From Pantoea sp. GD03673 (GTDB lineage: Bacteria; Pseudomonadota; Gammaproteobacteria; Enterobacterales; Enterobacteriaceae): a stretch of DNA of 64,000 nt. The notes under the pieces were generated by a model. That model was not told where the DNA came from. It did no database searches and saw only the letters and a list, made by a program, of their open reading frames with translations. Shown here in pieces: positions 54,827 to 64,000 of the stretch (position 1 is its first letter; each line of letters starts with the position of its first letter). Where the stretch lies: contig NZ_JAOCKJ010000002.1 of assembly GCF_029844725.1 (NCBI RefSeq), forward strand, positions 434,001-498,000, in the 5' to 3' direction. A program made the position numbers and the translations under genes.

Positions 54827-55044
54827 TTATAGGGATATCTTCGCTTAAAATTCAGTTGAAAATCTGAGCACAGACACATTCAGGAAGATCGCTCTTTACC
54901 CACAATCCTGTCAGCCTCATTAATGACGACGCATATTACACTGTTAACGCCGCGCATAAAAGAATGGAACGTGGTGGAAGCGAAACAGATATCTGCGCAA
55001 GGCAGAGCGGACAAAGGCCGCGGGATGCGCGGCCTGGACGTACG

Positions 55045-55509
55045 TTACGCTTCGCTTTCAACACGCAGCGCATCGGGAGGTAAAGCGATGTTGAGAATGA
55101 CCGGCTGAAAGGCGTCGCGATCGCCAAATTTCATTGAAACGCCTTTGGCGACAATAAAACCGCCAATGCCACCCAGCAGTGCGCCACAGGCGGCGGCCAG
55201 ATCGCTGCTGAACAGCGCCTGAAACAGACCGGCAACCACGAACAGACCAAACAGCGGCGTCATATAGACCAGCAGCGCTGAACCCAGCAGGCTGCTCTCT
55301 TTGATGCCTAACTCAATGCGCTGTCCCGGCTGCAGCGGCTTGCTGCTGGCGATCTGCATCACGTGAGCATTCTTCGGACCGAGTTTATTCAGCATATGGC
55401 TGCCGCAACCTTTACGGGCCTGGCAACTGTTGCAGGAGGTTTTTGCTTCGGTATGCAGTGTGGCAATGCCATCCTGCCATGCCACCACGGTGGCCCATTC
55501 TCTCATCAT
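55045..55509 (-). CDS. rseC: SoxR-reducing/sigmaE accessory protein RseC
   Basis: The 154-residue inner-membrane protein has an N-terminal cysteine cluster (SCNSCQARKGCGS) and two adjacent membrane helices (LLGSALLVYMTPLFGLFVVA and AACGALLGGIGGFIVA). RseC takes part in the Rsx/Rse pathway that keeps SoxR reduced and modestly affects sigmaE. E. coli RseC has 159 residues. Its start overlaps the rseB stop by four bases, so it is the last gene of the rpoE operon. Confidence 0.94.
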   Translation of the reverse strand: MMREWATVVAWQDGIATLHTEAKTSCNSCQARKGCGSHMLNKLGPKNAHVMQIASSKPLQPGQRIELGIKESSLLGSALLVYMTPLFGLFVVAGLFQALFSSDLAAACGALLGGIGGFIVAKGVSMKFGDRDAFQPVILNIALPPDALRVESEA

Positions 55510-56462
55510 TTTTGTGACCCCAGGTCGATGCTGTCCGCAATACGTTTTGCGGTTGAGGGCGGTAATTCGCCGATCACCGCAATTTCGTTATTATTGCGCA
55601 CAACGGTCTGGACCGTACGACGTCCGGTGCGCAATGTCTGCGTTGTGCTGCTTTTATCGGCTGGCGTCACGTTGATTGCGAAACTAAACAGACCATCGCT
55701 GTAGAGCTTCGACTCAATATTTTTGTTCAGTCCCGGCAGCGTGCGGCGATTCTGAGACACCAGCGACATGCCAGCGGGTATCCAGCCAGGCTGCCAGGCG
55801 ACGGTAACGGCGTCCCCTTTCGGAACGGAAAGCGACGGTGGCAGATTCGCTTTCTCCAGCCCCTGCATCAGATTGCGCACGCCATCATCTACCGCAAAGC
55901 TGATAACGCGGAACTGCTCCAGCGTTTCGCCGTCACGATCGAGCAGGTCGATACGCAGCGGCAGCTTAGTGTCCACATCCAGCCAGACCACATAGCTGTA
56001 ACGGGTGCCATCGCGTGAAACGATGCGCAAGACATCACACATCTGATCGGCAATGCGCGAGCGACCCACGGTAATAAAATCGTAGGCGGTGGCGAGTTTG
56101 GTGAAGTCAGCAAAAATCACCGATGGCAACGCATCGATAATGTGATTGCCGGGAAGCGAAAAGGGATCAAGGCCAGGCTCGAAGTAGCTGATATCGTTAC
56201 CGCGCTGAATGACTTCCCGGCGGGGTCCGTCCATCTGCAACAGCTGTGCGAATATCCGGTTATCGACCACCGCGTGCCGATAACGCAGCGATTCAATACC
56301 GATGCGCGAGACGTTGATATAGGCGAATTCGTAGTTGAGGTTCTGACTTGCCTGCTCCATCTGCTGCAATAGCGCCCCGGACGCAGTAGTTTGCGCCGGG
56401 GTGGCAGATGACCATAACAGGCTGCCTGTCAGCAGGCTAACAGCATACCAAAACGGCTTCAT
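55506..56462 (-). CDS. rseB: Sigma-E regulatory protein RseB
   Basis: The 318-residue periplasmic protein has a signal peptide (about 23 residues), a LolA/LolB-like N-terminal domain and a smaller C-terminal domain that holds RseA. It blocks DegS cleavage of RseA until it binds mislocalised lipopolysaccharide. The length equals E. coli RseB. It overlaps rseA by one base (TAATG) and rseC by four. Confidence 0.97.
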   Translation of the reverse strand: MKPFWYAVSLLTGSLLWSSATPAQTTASGALLQQMEQASQNLNYEFAYINVSRIGIESLRYRHAVVDNRIFAQLLQMDGPRREVIQRGNDISYFEPGLDPFSLPGNHIIDALPSVIFADFTKLATAYDFITVGRSRIADQMCDVLRIVSRDGTRYSYVVWLDVDTKLPLRIDLLDRDGETLEQFRVISFAVDDGVRNLMQGLEKANLPPSLSVPKGDAVTVAWQPGWIPAGMSLVSQNRRTLPGLNKNIESKLYSDGLFSFAINVTPADKSSTTQTLRTGRRTVQTVVRNNNEIAVIGELPPSTAKRIADSIDLGSQK

Positions 56463-57115
56463 TACTGCTGCTGCTGTCCTAATGACTGGTTTCCGGGAAC
56501 ATTAACCTGCGCCTGTTTTGGCGCATCGGTTTCAAATTGCAGCTGATCAGCGTGCAGACGACGTTGCAGTTCATAGTCCTGAAGCATCGCGTTCACGCGA
56601 CGACGCTGGTCCTGAACCTGCTGATTTGAGCTGTTCGTGTCAAACGCATCAGACGGCACGCCCAGGCTCACCGGTGAGGCTTTACCCATCATCGGCAGCG
56701 TATTGAACACCGGAGAGTCAGACGTCTGCGTGGCACTGCCCTCTGGCTGATTGTAGTGCTGAACACCCACGATCACGGCCAGTGACACACAGGCAGCCAC
56801 ACCGACCTGAGTCAGTTGCGCAGCCCACGGGCGCGCTTTTTTCCAGAATGGCATTTTTTCCCAGCGGGAAGGCTCTGGCTGAGCTTCAGGGATCAGCGTA
56901 GTGACCTTACGCAGCGGCTCTTTTTCGATAGCAGCAGCGACGCGCGCAGAGATATCAAAATGCAGGACGTCGCCTGTATCACCGCGCATGGTATCGCGAA
57001 TAAGATGATAGCTCGCCCAGCTTTTCTGTAGTTCTGCGTCCTTAGACAAGGCGGAAAACAGCTCGTTATCTAAGGTCTCACCATCCATTAAAGCGGAAAG
57101 TTTTTCTTTCTGCAT
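56462..57115 (-). CDS. rseA: Anti-sigma-E factor RseA
   Basis: The 217-residue inner-membrane protein has a cytoplasmic sigmaE-binding domain (MQKEKLSALMDGETLDNELF, WASYHLIRDTMRGD), one membrane helix at about residues 101-120 (LTQVGVAACVSLAVIVGV) and a periplasmic domain bound by RseB. DegS cuts the periplasmic part next to the membrane under envelope stress. E. coli RseA has 216 residues. It follows rpoE by 30 bases. Confidence 0.97.
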   Translation of the reverse strand: MQKEKLSALMDGETLDNELFSALSKDAELQKSWASYHLIRDTMRGDTGDVLHFDISARVAAAIEKEPLRKVTTLIPEAQPEPSRWEKMPFWKKARPWAAQLTQVGVAACVSLAVIVGVQHYNQPEGSATQTSDSPVFNTLPMMGKASPVSLGVPSDAFDTNSSNQQVQDQRRRVNAMLQDYELQRRLHADQLQFETDAPKQAQVNVPGNQSLGQQQQ

Positions 57116-57145
57116 GCCTATGTACCCTTCCAGTAGCCGTTATCA

Positions 57146-57721
57146 CTAACGTTGGATAAGCGGTTGAACTTTGTTATCAATGGCCTCTCGCGCACGAAAG
57201 ATACGTGATCGAACAGTGCCTACCGGGCAATCCATAATGACGGCGATCTCTTCATAACTCAGACCGTCCAGTTCCCTGAGGGTGATTGCCATACGCAAGT
57301 CCTCGGGTAGCGCCTCGATGGTACGAAAGACAATTTGTTTCAATTCATCAGACAACATTAAGTTCTCAGGGTTCGATATTTCTTTTAATGCACCCGCACT
57401 TTCGAAATTTTCTGCGTCAATTGCATCCACATCACTGGATGGCGGACGACGCCCCTGAGCAACCAGATAATTTTTCGCTGTGTTTACCGCGATGCGGTAC
57501 AGCCAGGTATAAAACGCGCTATCGCCCCGGAAAGAGTCCAGTGCGCGATACGCTTTAATAAAGGATTCCTGTACTACATCAGGCACATCCCCCGAGGGAA
57601 CGTAGCGTGAAACCAAACTCGCCACTTTATGCTGGTAACGAATCACCAGTAAGTTGAACGCTTTTTGATCTCCCTTCTGTACCCGCTCGACAAGGACCTG
57701 ATCCGTTAACTGCTCGCTCAT
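57146..57721 (-). CDS. rpoE: RNA polymerase sigma-E factor
   Basis: The 191-residue ECF sigma factor controls the envelope-stress response. Region 2 (DVVQESFIKAYRALDSFRGDS and the AFYTWLYRIAVNTAKNYL stretch) and region 4 (ELDGLSYEEIAVIMDCPVGT) are clear. The start MSEQLTDQVLVERVQKGD gives exactly the E. coli length; the frame is open 36 codons further upstream. A short ORF ends across the start codon. I found no clear sigmaE-type promoter by eye in the region upstream. Confidence 0.98.
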   Translation of the reverse strand: MSEQLTDQVLVERVQKGDQKAFNLLVIRYQHKVASLVSRYVPSGDVPDVVQESFIKAYRALDSFRGDSAFYTWLYRIAVNTAKNYLVAQGRRPPSSDVDAIDAENFESAGALKEISNPENLMLSDELKQIVFRTIEALPEDLRMAITLRELDGLSYEEIAVIMDCPVGTVRSRIFRAREAIDNKVQPLIQR

Positions 57722-57780
57722 CCGAGGTAATGTCTCCCCAAATTTTTCATATGCAAAAAGTAACTGCCAGCACATCTCAT
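57718..57780 (-). CDS. Short leader ORF overlapping the rpoE start (rseD-like)
   Basis: The 20-codon frame starts at an ATG and stops at a TGA that shares ATGA with the rpoE start codon. A TTG four codons earlier could lengthen it; a stop further upstream (TGA before ACTTCG) limits it to about 35 codons. E. coli has a leader ORF, rseD, overlapping rpoE that couples its translation. The present ORF is in the matching place. The rest of the 411 bases between rpoE and nadB shows nothing else except promoters and the NadR box. Confidence 0.4.
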   Translation of the reverse strand: MRCAGSYFLHMKNLGRHYLG

Positions 57781-58112
57781 GTTTCTGAGCAAGCATGCGC
57801 TTAGAGTTGTGATGTGGGGCGAAGTTCACTTCCCGCCGTAATTTTTACCGCTCCGATGGACATTACACAGGTTGTTCGTTTTCGTTCAGTGTAAGGAGCG
57901 TAAATCGCAGGCAGAGTAACCTATGACAACAGCTTTTTCATCATTAAATCCTTAAGGTTTAATCGGTTTGTTATAAAAAACCACGCCTTAAACAGCTTCA
58001 TTTTAACCCACTGATTATAGGTAAGTTTAGAGAATCCCCGGCCAGACACGCACGCCTGATGTTTAAAATACTTCACAGAACCCCCCTTTGCGCTTATGCT
58101 CAGCGCTGGTCT

Positions 58113-58130
58113 TGTTTAGTAAATTAAACA
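58113..58130. promoter_or_regulatory. NadR box before nadB
   Basis: TGTTTAGTAAATTAAACA has the exact NadR pattern TGTTTA-N6-TAAACA. It ends two bases before the nadB start codon, so binding would also cover the translation start region of the DNA. NadR represses NAD synthesis genes when NAD is abundant. Confidence 0.85.
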
Positions 58131-58132
58131 TT

Positions 58133-59755
58133 ATGATGAATGCGAACCCGGATTATCAGTGTGATGTATTGATTGTGGGCAGCGGTGCGGCGGGCCTGTC
58201 ACTGGCGTTACGGCTGGCAAAACAGTATCAGGTGACCGTTCTCAGTAAAGCGCAGATTAATGAAGGGTCGACCCTTTATGCGCAGGGCGGTATTGCTGCG
58301 GTATTTGATGAGACTGACAGCATCGAGTCACACATTGAAGATACCCTGATTGCCGGAGCGGGATTATGTGACCGTGAAGCCGTCTCGTTTATTGCCAGCA
58401 ATGCCCGGCATTGCGTGCAGTGGCTCATTGATAACGGTGTCGCCTTTGATCTCGATCCGCAGGCGGCTGGTGACATGCGCTATCACCTGACTCGCGAAGG
58501 CGGCCACAGTCATCGCCGAATCCTGCACAGCGCTGATGCCACTGGTCATGCGGTAGAAACAACGCTGGTGAGCCAGGCGCTCAGCCATCCCAACATCCGG
58601 GTTCTGGAACGCACTAACGCGGTCGATCTGATTCTTTCCGATAAAATCGGCCTGCCAGGCCCACGCCGGGTAGTAGGTGCGTGGATCTGGAACCGCAATC
58701 GTGAACAGGTTGAAACCTGTCGGGCGCGGGCCGTAGTGGTAGCAACAGGCGGTGCCGCCAAAGTCTATCAATATACCACGAACCCCGACATCGCCTCCGG
58801 TGACGGCATAGCTATGGCGTGGCGCGCCGGCTGCCGGGTTGCTAATCTCGAATTTAACCAGTTCCATCCGACCTGCCTCTTTCATCCGCAGGCGCAGAAT
58901 TTTCTGTTAACCGAAGCGTTACGCGGAGAAGGTGCCTGGCTACTACGTCCCGATGGCAGCCGTTTCATGCCCGATTTCGATGAGCGCGCCGAGCTTGCGC
59001 CGCGCGATATCGTAGCCCGGGCGATCGACCATGAGATGAAGCGGCTGGGTGTCGACTGTATGTATCTGGATATCAGCCACCAGCCTGAAGAATTTGTGCG
59101 CGCACACTTCCCGATGATCTACGAGAAGTTGCTGACCTTTGGCTTTGATCTGACCCGGGAGCCGATCCCGATCGTGCCTGCGGCGCACTATACCTGCGGC
59201 GGCGTCGTCGTCGATCAGCATGGTCAGACCGACGTCAGTGGCCTTTATGCCATTGGTGAGGTGAGTTATACCGGCCTGCATGGCGCGAATCGCATGGCGT
59301 CTAATTCGCTGCTGGAGTGTCTGGTCTATGGCTGGTCGGCAGCAGAAGCGCTGATTCGTACCCTGCCCGACATCGAAGCTGTCGCTTCGCTGCCCGCATG
59401 GGATGAGAGCCAGGTTGATGACGCCGACGAGCGTGTGGTGATCCAGCACAACTGGCACGAGCTGCGTCTTTTTATGTGGGATTACATGGGAATCGTCCGC
59501 ACCACCCGACGGCTGGAACGGGCATTGCGCCGCATCAGTCTGCTTCAGCAGGAAATAGATGAGTATTACCGTCATTTCCGCCTCTCCAACAACCTGCTGG
59601 AGCTGCGGAATCTGGTGCAGGTCGCTGACCTGATGGTGCGCTGTGCGCTGGAGCGAAAAGAGAGTCGCGGCCTGCACTATATCCGTGATTATCCGGACTT
59701 ACTGCCAGAAGCGCGGCCAACCATTCTGACACCGCCGGGTTACATGAAGAGATAA
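58133..59755 (+). CDS. nadB: L-aspartate oxidase
   Basis: The 540-residue flavoenzyme oxidises L-aspartate to iminoaspartate, the first step of NAD synthesis; NadA uses the product. The N-terminal FAD motif is [18 protein letters not shown]; the active-site region includes [15 protein letters not shown] and the flavin-binding [18 protein letters not shown]. The start ATG at 58133 gives the E. coli length (540). The 3' end overlaps the convergent trmN6 by 16 bases. Confidence 0.98.
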   Translation: MMNANPDYQCDVLIVGSGAAGLSLALRLAKQYQVTVLSKAQINEGSTLYAQGGIAAVFDETDSIESHIEDTLIAGAGLCDREAVSFIASNARHCVQWLIDNGVAFDLDPQAAGDMRYHLTREGGHSHRRILHSADATGHAVETTLVSQALSHPNIRVLERTNAVDLILSDKIGLPGPRRVVGAWIWNRNREQVETCRARAVVVATGGAAKVYQYTTNPDIASGDGIAMAWRAGCRVANLEFNQFHPTCLFHPQAQNFLLTEALRGEGAWLLRPDGSRFMPDFDERAELAPRDIVARAIDHEMKRLGVDCMYLDISHQPEEFVRAHFPMIYEKLLTFGFDLTREPIPIVPAAHYTCGGVVVDQHGQTDVSGLYAIGEVSYTGLHGANRMASNSLLECLVYGWSAAEALIRTLPDIEAVASLPAWDESQVDDADERVVIQHNWHELRLFMWDYMGIVRTTRRLERALRRISLLQQEIDEYYRHFRLSNNLLELRNLVQVADLMVRCALERKESRGLHYIRDYPDLLPEARPTILTPPGYMKR

Positions 59756-60489
59756 AAGTCCTGCGTCAGACTACACCACTCAGCGGAATAGCGGGTGTCT
59801 GGCGCACGGATAGCGAGACGCTCCAGCAGCGTTTCACCGGCCTCTGGCGACAGGCCCAGCACGACCCGGTGCGGCGGACGATGCGCATATTCCGCCACGT
59901 CCAGCCGGAAACGCAGATGCCAGCCATCAGCCTGCGCCAGGGAGATAAACGCCTCGCCAATAGCGACAGGCAGCACCACGCAGAACATCCCCTCTTCTTC
60001 AATCAGTGCGGCTGCACAGCGTAACAGCGTCGGATGATCGAGCGAAGCCGTCGCGCGTGCGTTGTCCCGCGCCGTGGTAGAGCAGGCTACGCCAGGCGCA
60101 AAATAAGGAGGATTACTGACGATCAGGGAGTAACGTTTATCGCACGGTTCAGCCCAGCTGGCGATATCCTGCTGATGAACCTGAATACGTTCAGGCCACG
60201 GTGACAGCTGGACATTTTCCTGCGCCTGCTGTGCGGCTTCAGGTTCTGACTCAACCGCATCGATCGTGACCTGAGACGGCGTGCGCTGCGCCAGCATCAG
60301 CGCGATTAACCCACTGCCGCTGCCAATATCCAGAATGCGTCTAACCCCGGCGACCGGTGCCCAGGCACCAAGCAGAATGGCATCCGTACCCACTTTCATT
60401 GCACAGCGATCGTGGGCGACAAAAAATTGTTTAAAGGTAAATCCGTTCTTGTTTAACTGAGGCCGTTCACGCGGCTTATCCTGCATCAT
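59740..60489 (-). CDS. trmN6: tRNA (adenine37-N6)-methyltransferase (YfiC)
   Basis: The 249-residue class I methyltransferase modifies A37 of tRNA-Val. It has the SAM-binding loop [17 protein letters not shown] and the N6-adenine catalytic motif NPPYF in [13 protein letters not shown]. coli YfiC (TrmM) has 245 residues. It lies between nadB and srmB in E. coli order and is transcribed divergently from srmB. Confidence 0.95.
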   Translation of the reverse strand: MMQDKPRERPQLNKNGFTFKQFFVAHDRCAMKVGTDAILLGAWAPVAGVRRILDIGSGSGLIALMLAQRTPSQVTIDAVESEPEAAQQAQENVQLSPWPERIQVHQQDIASWAEPCDKRYSLIVSNPPYFAPGVACSTTARDNARATASLDHPTLLRCAAALIEEEGMFCVVLPVAIGEAFISLAQADGWHLRFRLDVAEYAHRPPHRVVLGLSPEAGETLLERLAIRAPDTRYSAEWCSLTQDFYLFM

Positions 60490-60653
60490 TGTTCACTACC
60501 ATCGTTTTTTCCTGCCGCACGGCAGCGCATGAGTGTAACGTGGCGACAGTGGGAATTCACGCGGCAGAGACCCCCAGGCGCAGCGGAAACGGATTAACAG
60601 ATGAAGATTCAGTCTGATCTGTCTATAATCAGCGCCCCAAACTGAGGTAGACC

Positions 60654-61982
60654 ATGACAGTAACCACATTTTCCGAACTCGAACTCGACGAAAGCCTGCT
60701 ACAAGCGTTGCAGGAAAAAGGCTTTACGCGCCCGACCGTTATCCAGGCTGCTGCAATTCCGCCCGCGCTGGAGGGCCGTGACGTTCTGGGTTCGGCACCT
60801 ACAGGAACCGGGAAAACCGCCGCGTATCTGTTACCGGCGCTGCAGCACCTGCTTGATTTTCCGCGCAAGAAATCCGGGCCGCCACGCATCCTGATTGTGA
60901 CCCCGACCCGCGAACTGGCAATGCAGGTCGCCGATCATGCGCGTGAGCTGGCGAAACATACCCATCTGGATATCGCCACGATCACCGGCGGTGTGGCTTA
61001 CATGAACCACGCCGAAGTGTTCAGTGAAAACCAGGACATCGTGGTCGCGACCACGGGCCGTTTGCTGCAGTACATCAAAGAAGAGAACTTTGACTGCCGC
61101 GCCGTAGAAACCCTGGTGCTGGATGAAGCGGACCGCATGCTCGACATGGGCTTTGCTCAGGATATCGAAACCATCGCGGCTGAAACGCGCTGGCGCAAGC
61201 AAACCCTGCTGTTCTCCGCCACGCTGGAAGGCGATAACATCCGCGACTTCGCCGAGCGTCTGCTGAACGACCCGGTTGAGCTGGAAGCGGATCCAAGCCG
61301 TCGTGAACGCAAAAAGATCCAGCAGTGGTACTACCGCGCTGATGATCTGGAGCACAAGACCAAATTACTGATCCATCTGCTGAAGCAGCCGGATGTGACG
61401 CACAGCATCGTGTTCGTGCGTAAACGTGAACGTCTGCATGAGCTGGTGAGCTGGTTGCATGAAGCGGGGATTCGTAGCAGCTATCTTGAAGGCGAAATGG
61501 TGCAGGCCAAGCGTAATGAAGCGATTAAACGTCTGAGTGAAGGACGCGTTAACGTGCTGGTTGCCACCGATATCGCCGCGCGTGGCATTGATGTTGAAGA
61601 TGTGAGTCACGTCTTCAACTATGACATGCCGCGCACCGCCGATACTTATCTGCACCGCATCGGCCGTACCGGTCGTGCGGGCCGTAAAGGCATCGCTATC
61701 TCACTGGTTGAAGCGCACGATTTCGTCCTGCTGGGCAAAATCACCCGTTATGTGAATGAGCCGATCAAAGCACGCGTTATTGATGAACTGCGTCCTGAAA
61801 CCCGTGCGCCAGGTCCTAAAACAACGGGTAAACCGTCGAAAAAAGTGCTTGCGAAGCGTGCAGAGAAAAAAGCCAGTGAAAAAGAAAAACCGCGCGTGAA
61901 AAAACGCCATCGTGATGCCAAAAATGTTGGCAAACGCCGTAAGGCAAGCGGCAGTACGCCAGCGAACGATAATGCGGAATAA
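60654..61982 (+). CDS. srmB: ATP-dependent RNA helicase SrmB
   Basis: The 442-residue DEAD-box helicase acts early in 50S subunit assembly. Motifs are the Q-motif region (FTRPTVIQAAAIPPAL), APTGTGKTA, PTRELAMQ, DEADRMLD, SAT, and HRIGRTGRAGRKG; a lysine-rich tail of about 70 residues follows (AEKKASEKEKPRVKKRHR). E. coli SrmB has 444 residues. It has its own terminator. Confidence 0.97.
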   Translation: MTVTTFSELELDESLLQALQEKGFTRPTVIQAAAIPPALEGRDVLGSAPTGTGKTAAYLLPALQHLLDFPRKKSGPPRILIVTPTRELAMQVADHARELAKHTHLDIATITGGVAYMNHAEVFSENQDIVVATTGRLLQYIKEENFDCRAVETLVLDEADRMLDMGFAQDIETIAAETRWRKQTLLFSATLEGDNIRDFAERLLNDPVELEADPSRRERKKIQQWYYRADDLEHKTKLLIHLLKQPDVTHSIVFVRKRERLHELVSWLHEAGIRSSYLEGEMVQAKRNEAIKRLSEGRVNVLVATDIAARGIDVEDVSHVFNYDMPRTADTYLHRIGRTGRAGRKGIAISLVEAHDFVLLGKITRYVNEPIKARVIDELRPETRAPGPKTTGKPSKKVLAKRAEKKASEKEKPRVKKRHRDAKNVGKRRKASGSTPANDNAE

Positions 61983-61997
61983 AACATCACACGCATA

Positions 61998-62029
61998 AAA
62001 AAATCGCCTCACAGGAGGCGATTTTTTTT
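61998..62029. terminator. Terminator of srmB
   Basis: ATCGCCTC pairs with GAGGCGAT around ACAG, with A-runs before and eight T after, 20 bases past the srmB stop. Confidence 0.92.
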
Positions 62030-62199
62030 ATCTGATAACCCGTAACGGCGCTTTCAGCGTGTATTTCCTGCCAGAGCGCTTTCTTCGCAACACGCAACAT
62101 TGTGTGACGTGCAGTTATCGGCCTATCTCATTCATCTTACTGATAAAAATTGCTGTGTGCGCTTTGCACTAATTTTCAGCACCTGATAACTCAGGCCGC

Positions 62200-62583
62200 T
62201 TAAAGACTTTCGGTAAAGGTACGGGCAATCACATCGCGCTGCTGTTCAGGCGTCAGTGAGTTAAAACGCACGGCATAACCCGAAACACGAATGGTCAGCT
62301 GCGGATAGTTTTCAGGATGTTTAACCGCATCTTCCAGTGTTTCGCGACGCAGCACATTGACGTTGAGATGCTGTCCACCTTCAACGCGCACCTGAGGTTT
62401 GATTTCAACCGGTACTTCACGCCAGGCGAATTCGCCCAGTTCGCTGATAGCAACGACCTGATCTTCTTCATAGCCCGCTTTTGCACACAGGCAACGCGCC
62501 TGAGCTTTCTCTTCATCCAGCAGCCAGAAGGAGTTCAGTAATTGTGAATTGTTAGTTTGAGTGATCTGGATACCAGTGATCAT
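62200..62583 (-). CDS. grcA: Autonomous glycyl radical cofactor GrcA
   Basis: The 127-residue protein replaces the damaged C-terminus of pyruvate formate-lyase after oxygen exposure. Its C-terminal half matches PFL, with the glycyl-radical Gly102 in [10 protein letters not shown]. Length and start (MITGIQITQ) equal E. coli YfiD; the frame is open 19 codons further upstream. FNR-type sites precede it, as in E. coli. Confidence 0.97.
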   Translation of the reverse strand: MITGIQITQTNNSQLLNSFWLLDEEKAQARCLCAKAGYEEDQVVAISELGEFAWREVPVEIKPQVRVEGGQHLNVNVLRRETLEDAVKHPENYPQLTIRVSGYAVRFNSLTPEQQRDVIARTFTESL

Positions 62584-62658
62584 GATTGCGTCTCCCGGAT
62601 AATACGTGAATAAATCAAATTTGAGGCCCCGGTATACCATCGTTCATTCACAGCAGCC

Positions 62659-62672
62659 TTGACCTGTATCAA
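62659..62672. promoter_or_regulatory. FNR site of grcA
   Basis: TTGACCTGTATCAA differs from the FNR consensus TTGATN4ATCAA at one position. It is centred 40-41 bases upstream of the start predicted from the -10-like GGTATA (62631-62636). A weaker second site lies at 62711-62724 (TTGAT half-site), 52 bases further, matching the two-site layout of E. coli yfiD. Confidence 0.7.
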
Positions 62673-62825
62673 TATTAACCAGCCACTCAGCGCGATTTTC
62701 AGCTAACCCGTTGATCCTGAAGTGCCTCAGCCTTAAAAATAATGTGTAATTTTCAAATTATTTTTGCCTTCAGGTCAGCGGCAGGAACAGCTAAGCTTAC
62801 GTCACTAACGTTAAGGGAGTTAAAC

Positions 62826-63506
62826 ATGGCTGAAAAGCTGACCTGGCACGATGTGCTGGCTGAAGAGAAAGAGAAACCCTATTTTATTGAGACGCTGAAA
62901 CAGGTCGCCGATCAGCGCGCCGCAGGTGTCACGGTTTATCCGCCGCAGAAAGATGTGTTCAACGCTTTTCGCCTGACAGAGCTGGGTGACGTCAACGTTG
63001 TCATCCTGGGTCAGGATCCCTATCACGGCCCTCATCAGGCGCACGGACTGGCCTTCTCGGTGCTGCCCGGCGTTCAGGTCCCCCCGTCACTGCAGAATAT
63101 TTATAAAGAGCTGGCACAGGATATACCGGGTTTCCGCAAGCCCGATCACGGCTTTCTGGAGAGCTGGGCCAAACAGGGTGTGATGTTGCTGAACACCGTG
63201 TTAACGGTTGAGGCGGGCAAAGCCCATTCCCATGCACGCTTCGGCTGGGAGACGTTTACGGACAACGTGATTGCGGCGATTAACCAGCACTGTGAAGGGG
63301 TAATTTTTCTGCTGTGGGGCTCCCATGCGCAGAAGAAAGGCAGCATTATTGATCGTAAACGCCATCATGTGCTGCAGGCACCGCATCCCTCGCCGCTTTC
63401 TGCGCACCGGGGTTTTTTCGGCAGCAAGCATTTTTCAACGACCAATGAATTGCTGAGCGCCGCCGGTAAAAAGCCGGTGGACTGGACGCCGGTCTTACCG
63501 GAATAG
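62826..63506 (+). CDS. ung: Uracil-DNA glycosylase
   Basis: The 226-residue base-excision repair enzyme removes uracil from DNA. The catalytic water-activating motif GQDPYHGP and the DNA-intercalation motif [13 protein letters not shown] are intact. The start [15 protein letters not shown], with AAGGGAG upstream, fits the E. coli length (229). It is divergent from grcA. Confidence 0.98.
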   Translation: MAEKLTWHDVLAEEKEKPYFIETLKQVADQRAAGVTVYPPQKDVFNAFRLTELGDVNVVILGQDPYHGPHQAHGLAFSVLPGVQVPPSLQNIYKELAQDIPGFRKPDHGFLESWAKQGVMLLNTVLTVEAGKAHSHARFGWETFTDNVIAAINQHCEGVIFLLWGSHAQKKGSIIDRKRHHVLQAPHPSPLSAHRGFFGSKHFSTTNELLSAAGKKPVDWTPVLPE

Positions 63507-63517
63507 CGCCAGAAAGC

Positions 63518-63545
63518 ACACGGCCGCGTCAGTGCGCGGCCGTGT
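63518..63545. terminator. Hairpin between ung and grpE
   Basis: An eleven-base-pair perfect stem (ACACGGCCGCG with CGCGGCCGTGT, loop TCAGTG) lies between the convergent genes ung and grpE. T-runs are short on both strands, so termination may be weak. Confidence 0.65.
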
Positions 63546-63565
63546 AACAGGATTCAGGTATTGAA

Positions 63566-64000
63566 TCAGTTTTTAGCTTTAGCTACCGCAACCATCGCCG
63601 GACGCAGCAGGCGACCATTGAGGGTGTAACCACGCTGCATCACCAGCATGACATGGTTAGGCTCGAACTCTTCAGACTCCATCATCGACATGGCCTGATG
63701 GACTTCCGGGTTGAACGGCACGCCGGTTTCACCGACCACTTCAACACCGAATTTACGTACGGCACCGAGCAGGCCTTTCAGGGTCAGTTCAATCCCTTCG
63801 ATCATGGATGCCAGCTGTGGGTCCTCTTTATTGGCCACTTCCAGCGCACGTTCCAGGCTGTCGATCACCGGCAGCAGTTCGTTGGCAAATTTCTCCAGCG
63901 CAAATTTGTGCGCCTTTTCAACGTCCATCTCGGCACGGCGACGAATGTTTTCTACTTCAGCCTGCGCACGCAGCTGAGCATCGCGCACACCGGTCTGCGA
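63566..64000 (-). CDS. grpE: Nucleotide exchange factor GrpE, 3' part cut by the window edge
   Basis: The C-terminal 140-plus residues of GrpE are present: the end of the long helix ([21 protein letters not shown]), the four-helix part and the beta-wing domain ([39 protein letters not shown]). GrpE releases ADP from DnaK. The frame continues to the right edge; a GTG at 63988 is internal, not the real start. In E. coli grpE lies far from ung, so this junction is a change in gene order. Confidence 0.95.
   Translation of the reverse strand, partial: SQTGVRDAQLRAQAEVENIRRRAEMDVEKAHKFALEKFANELLPVIDSLERALEVANKEDPQLASMIEGIELTLKGLLGAVRKFGVEVVGETGVPFNPEVHQAMSMMESEEFEPNHVMLVMQRGYTLNGRLLRPAMVAVAKAKN

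Noticed and set aside
57830..58000. SigmaE-type promoter for rpoE
   Set aside because: TGAACGAAAACGAACA resembles part of a -35 region, but no -10 (TCAAA/TCTGA type) was found at the right distance, so I do not call it.
57830..58087. GlrR/sigma54 control of rpoE
   Set aside because: No TGTC occurs on the plus strand in this region, so no TGTC-N10-GACA element can exist here.

Overview
The window is a contiguous piece of chromosome from an enterobacterium. Almost every protein is a close homologue of an Escherichia coli K-12 gene, and the order follows the E. coli yfgJ-der-bamB ... nadB-srmB-ung segment. Several differences (a PQQ sugar dehydrogenase beside yfgJ, no hca/yph block, grpE beside ung, a reduced isc locus) point away from Escherichia and towards Erwiniaceae, most likely Pantoea or Erwinia. 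That genus call is inference from gene content, not from a database search. I see no rRNA, tRNA, CRISPR array, prophage or intact insertion sequence.

Layout. 1-12.8 kb: a PQQ dehydrogenase, yfgJ, then the leftward cluster rlmN-pilW-rodZ-ispG-hisS-yfgM-bamB-der (rRNA/tRNA methylation, cell shape, isoprenoids, outer-membrane assembly, ribosome assembly) and ndk. 13-21 kb: pbpC and a giant alpha-2-macroglobulin gene (yfhM), then sseA. 21-27 kb: sseB, pepB, iscS, iscR, trmJ, suhB. The isc locus is reduced to iscR and a C-terminally shortened iscS; iscU, iscA, hscB, hscA, fdx and iscX are missing from their usual place. 27-32.5 kb: an accessory patch with an unrecognised membrane protein, a DUF1007/NicO metal-transport pair with a Zur-like site, csiE and hcaT. 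32.6-40 kb: glyA/hmp, a cruciform repeat, glnB, the glrK-qseG-glrR two-component operon and, between glrK and purL, the small RNA gene glmY with its sigma54/sigma70 promoter and GlrR sites. 40-48.3 kb: purL, mltF, tadA, pgpC, yfhH, yfhL. 48.3-54.8 kb: the lepA-lepB-rnc-era-recO-pdxJ-acpS operon. 55-57.8 kb: rpoE-rseA-rseB-rseC. 58-64 kb: nadB, trmN6, srmB, grcA, ung and the 3' part of grpE.

How it works together. Three circuits can be read from DNA sites as well as genes: IscR autoregulation (three abutting 25-bp operators), the GlrK/GlrR-GlmY envelope/amino-sugar circuit, and the sigmaE/RseABC envelope-stress switch. Other recognisable operators are PurR (glyA, purL), NsrR (hmp), NadR (nadB) and FNR (grcA). 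Several Fe-S proteins (IspG, RlmN, IscR, YfhL) are encoded here although the local Fe-S scaffold and chaperone genes are gone, which suggests SUF or another system carries that load.
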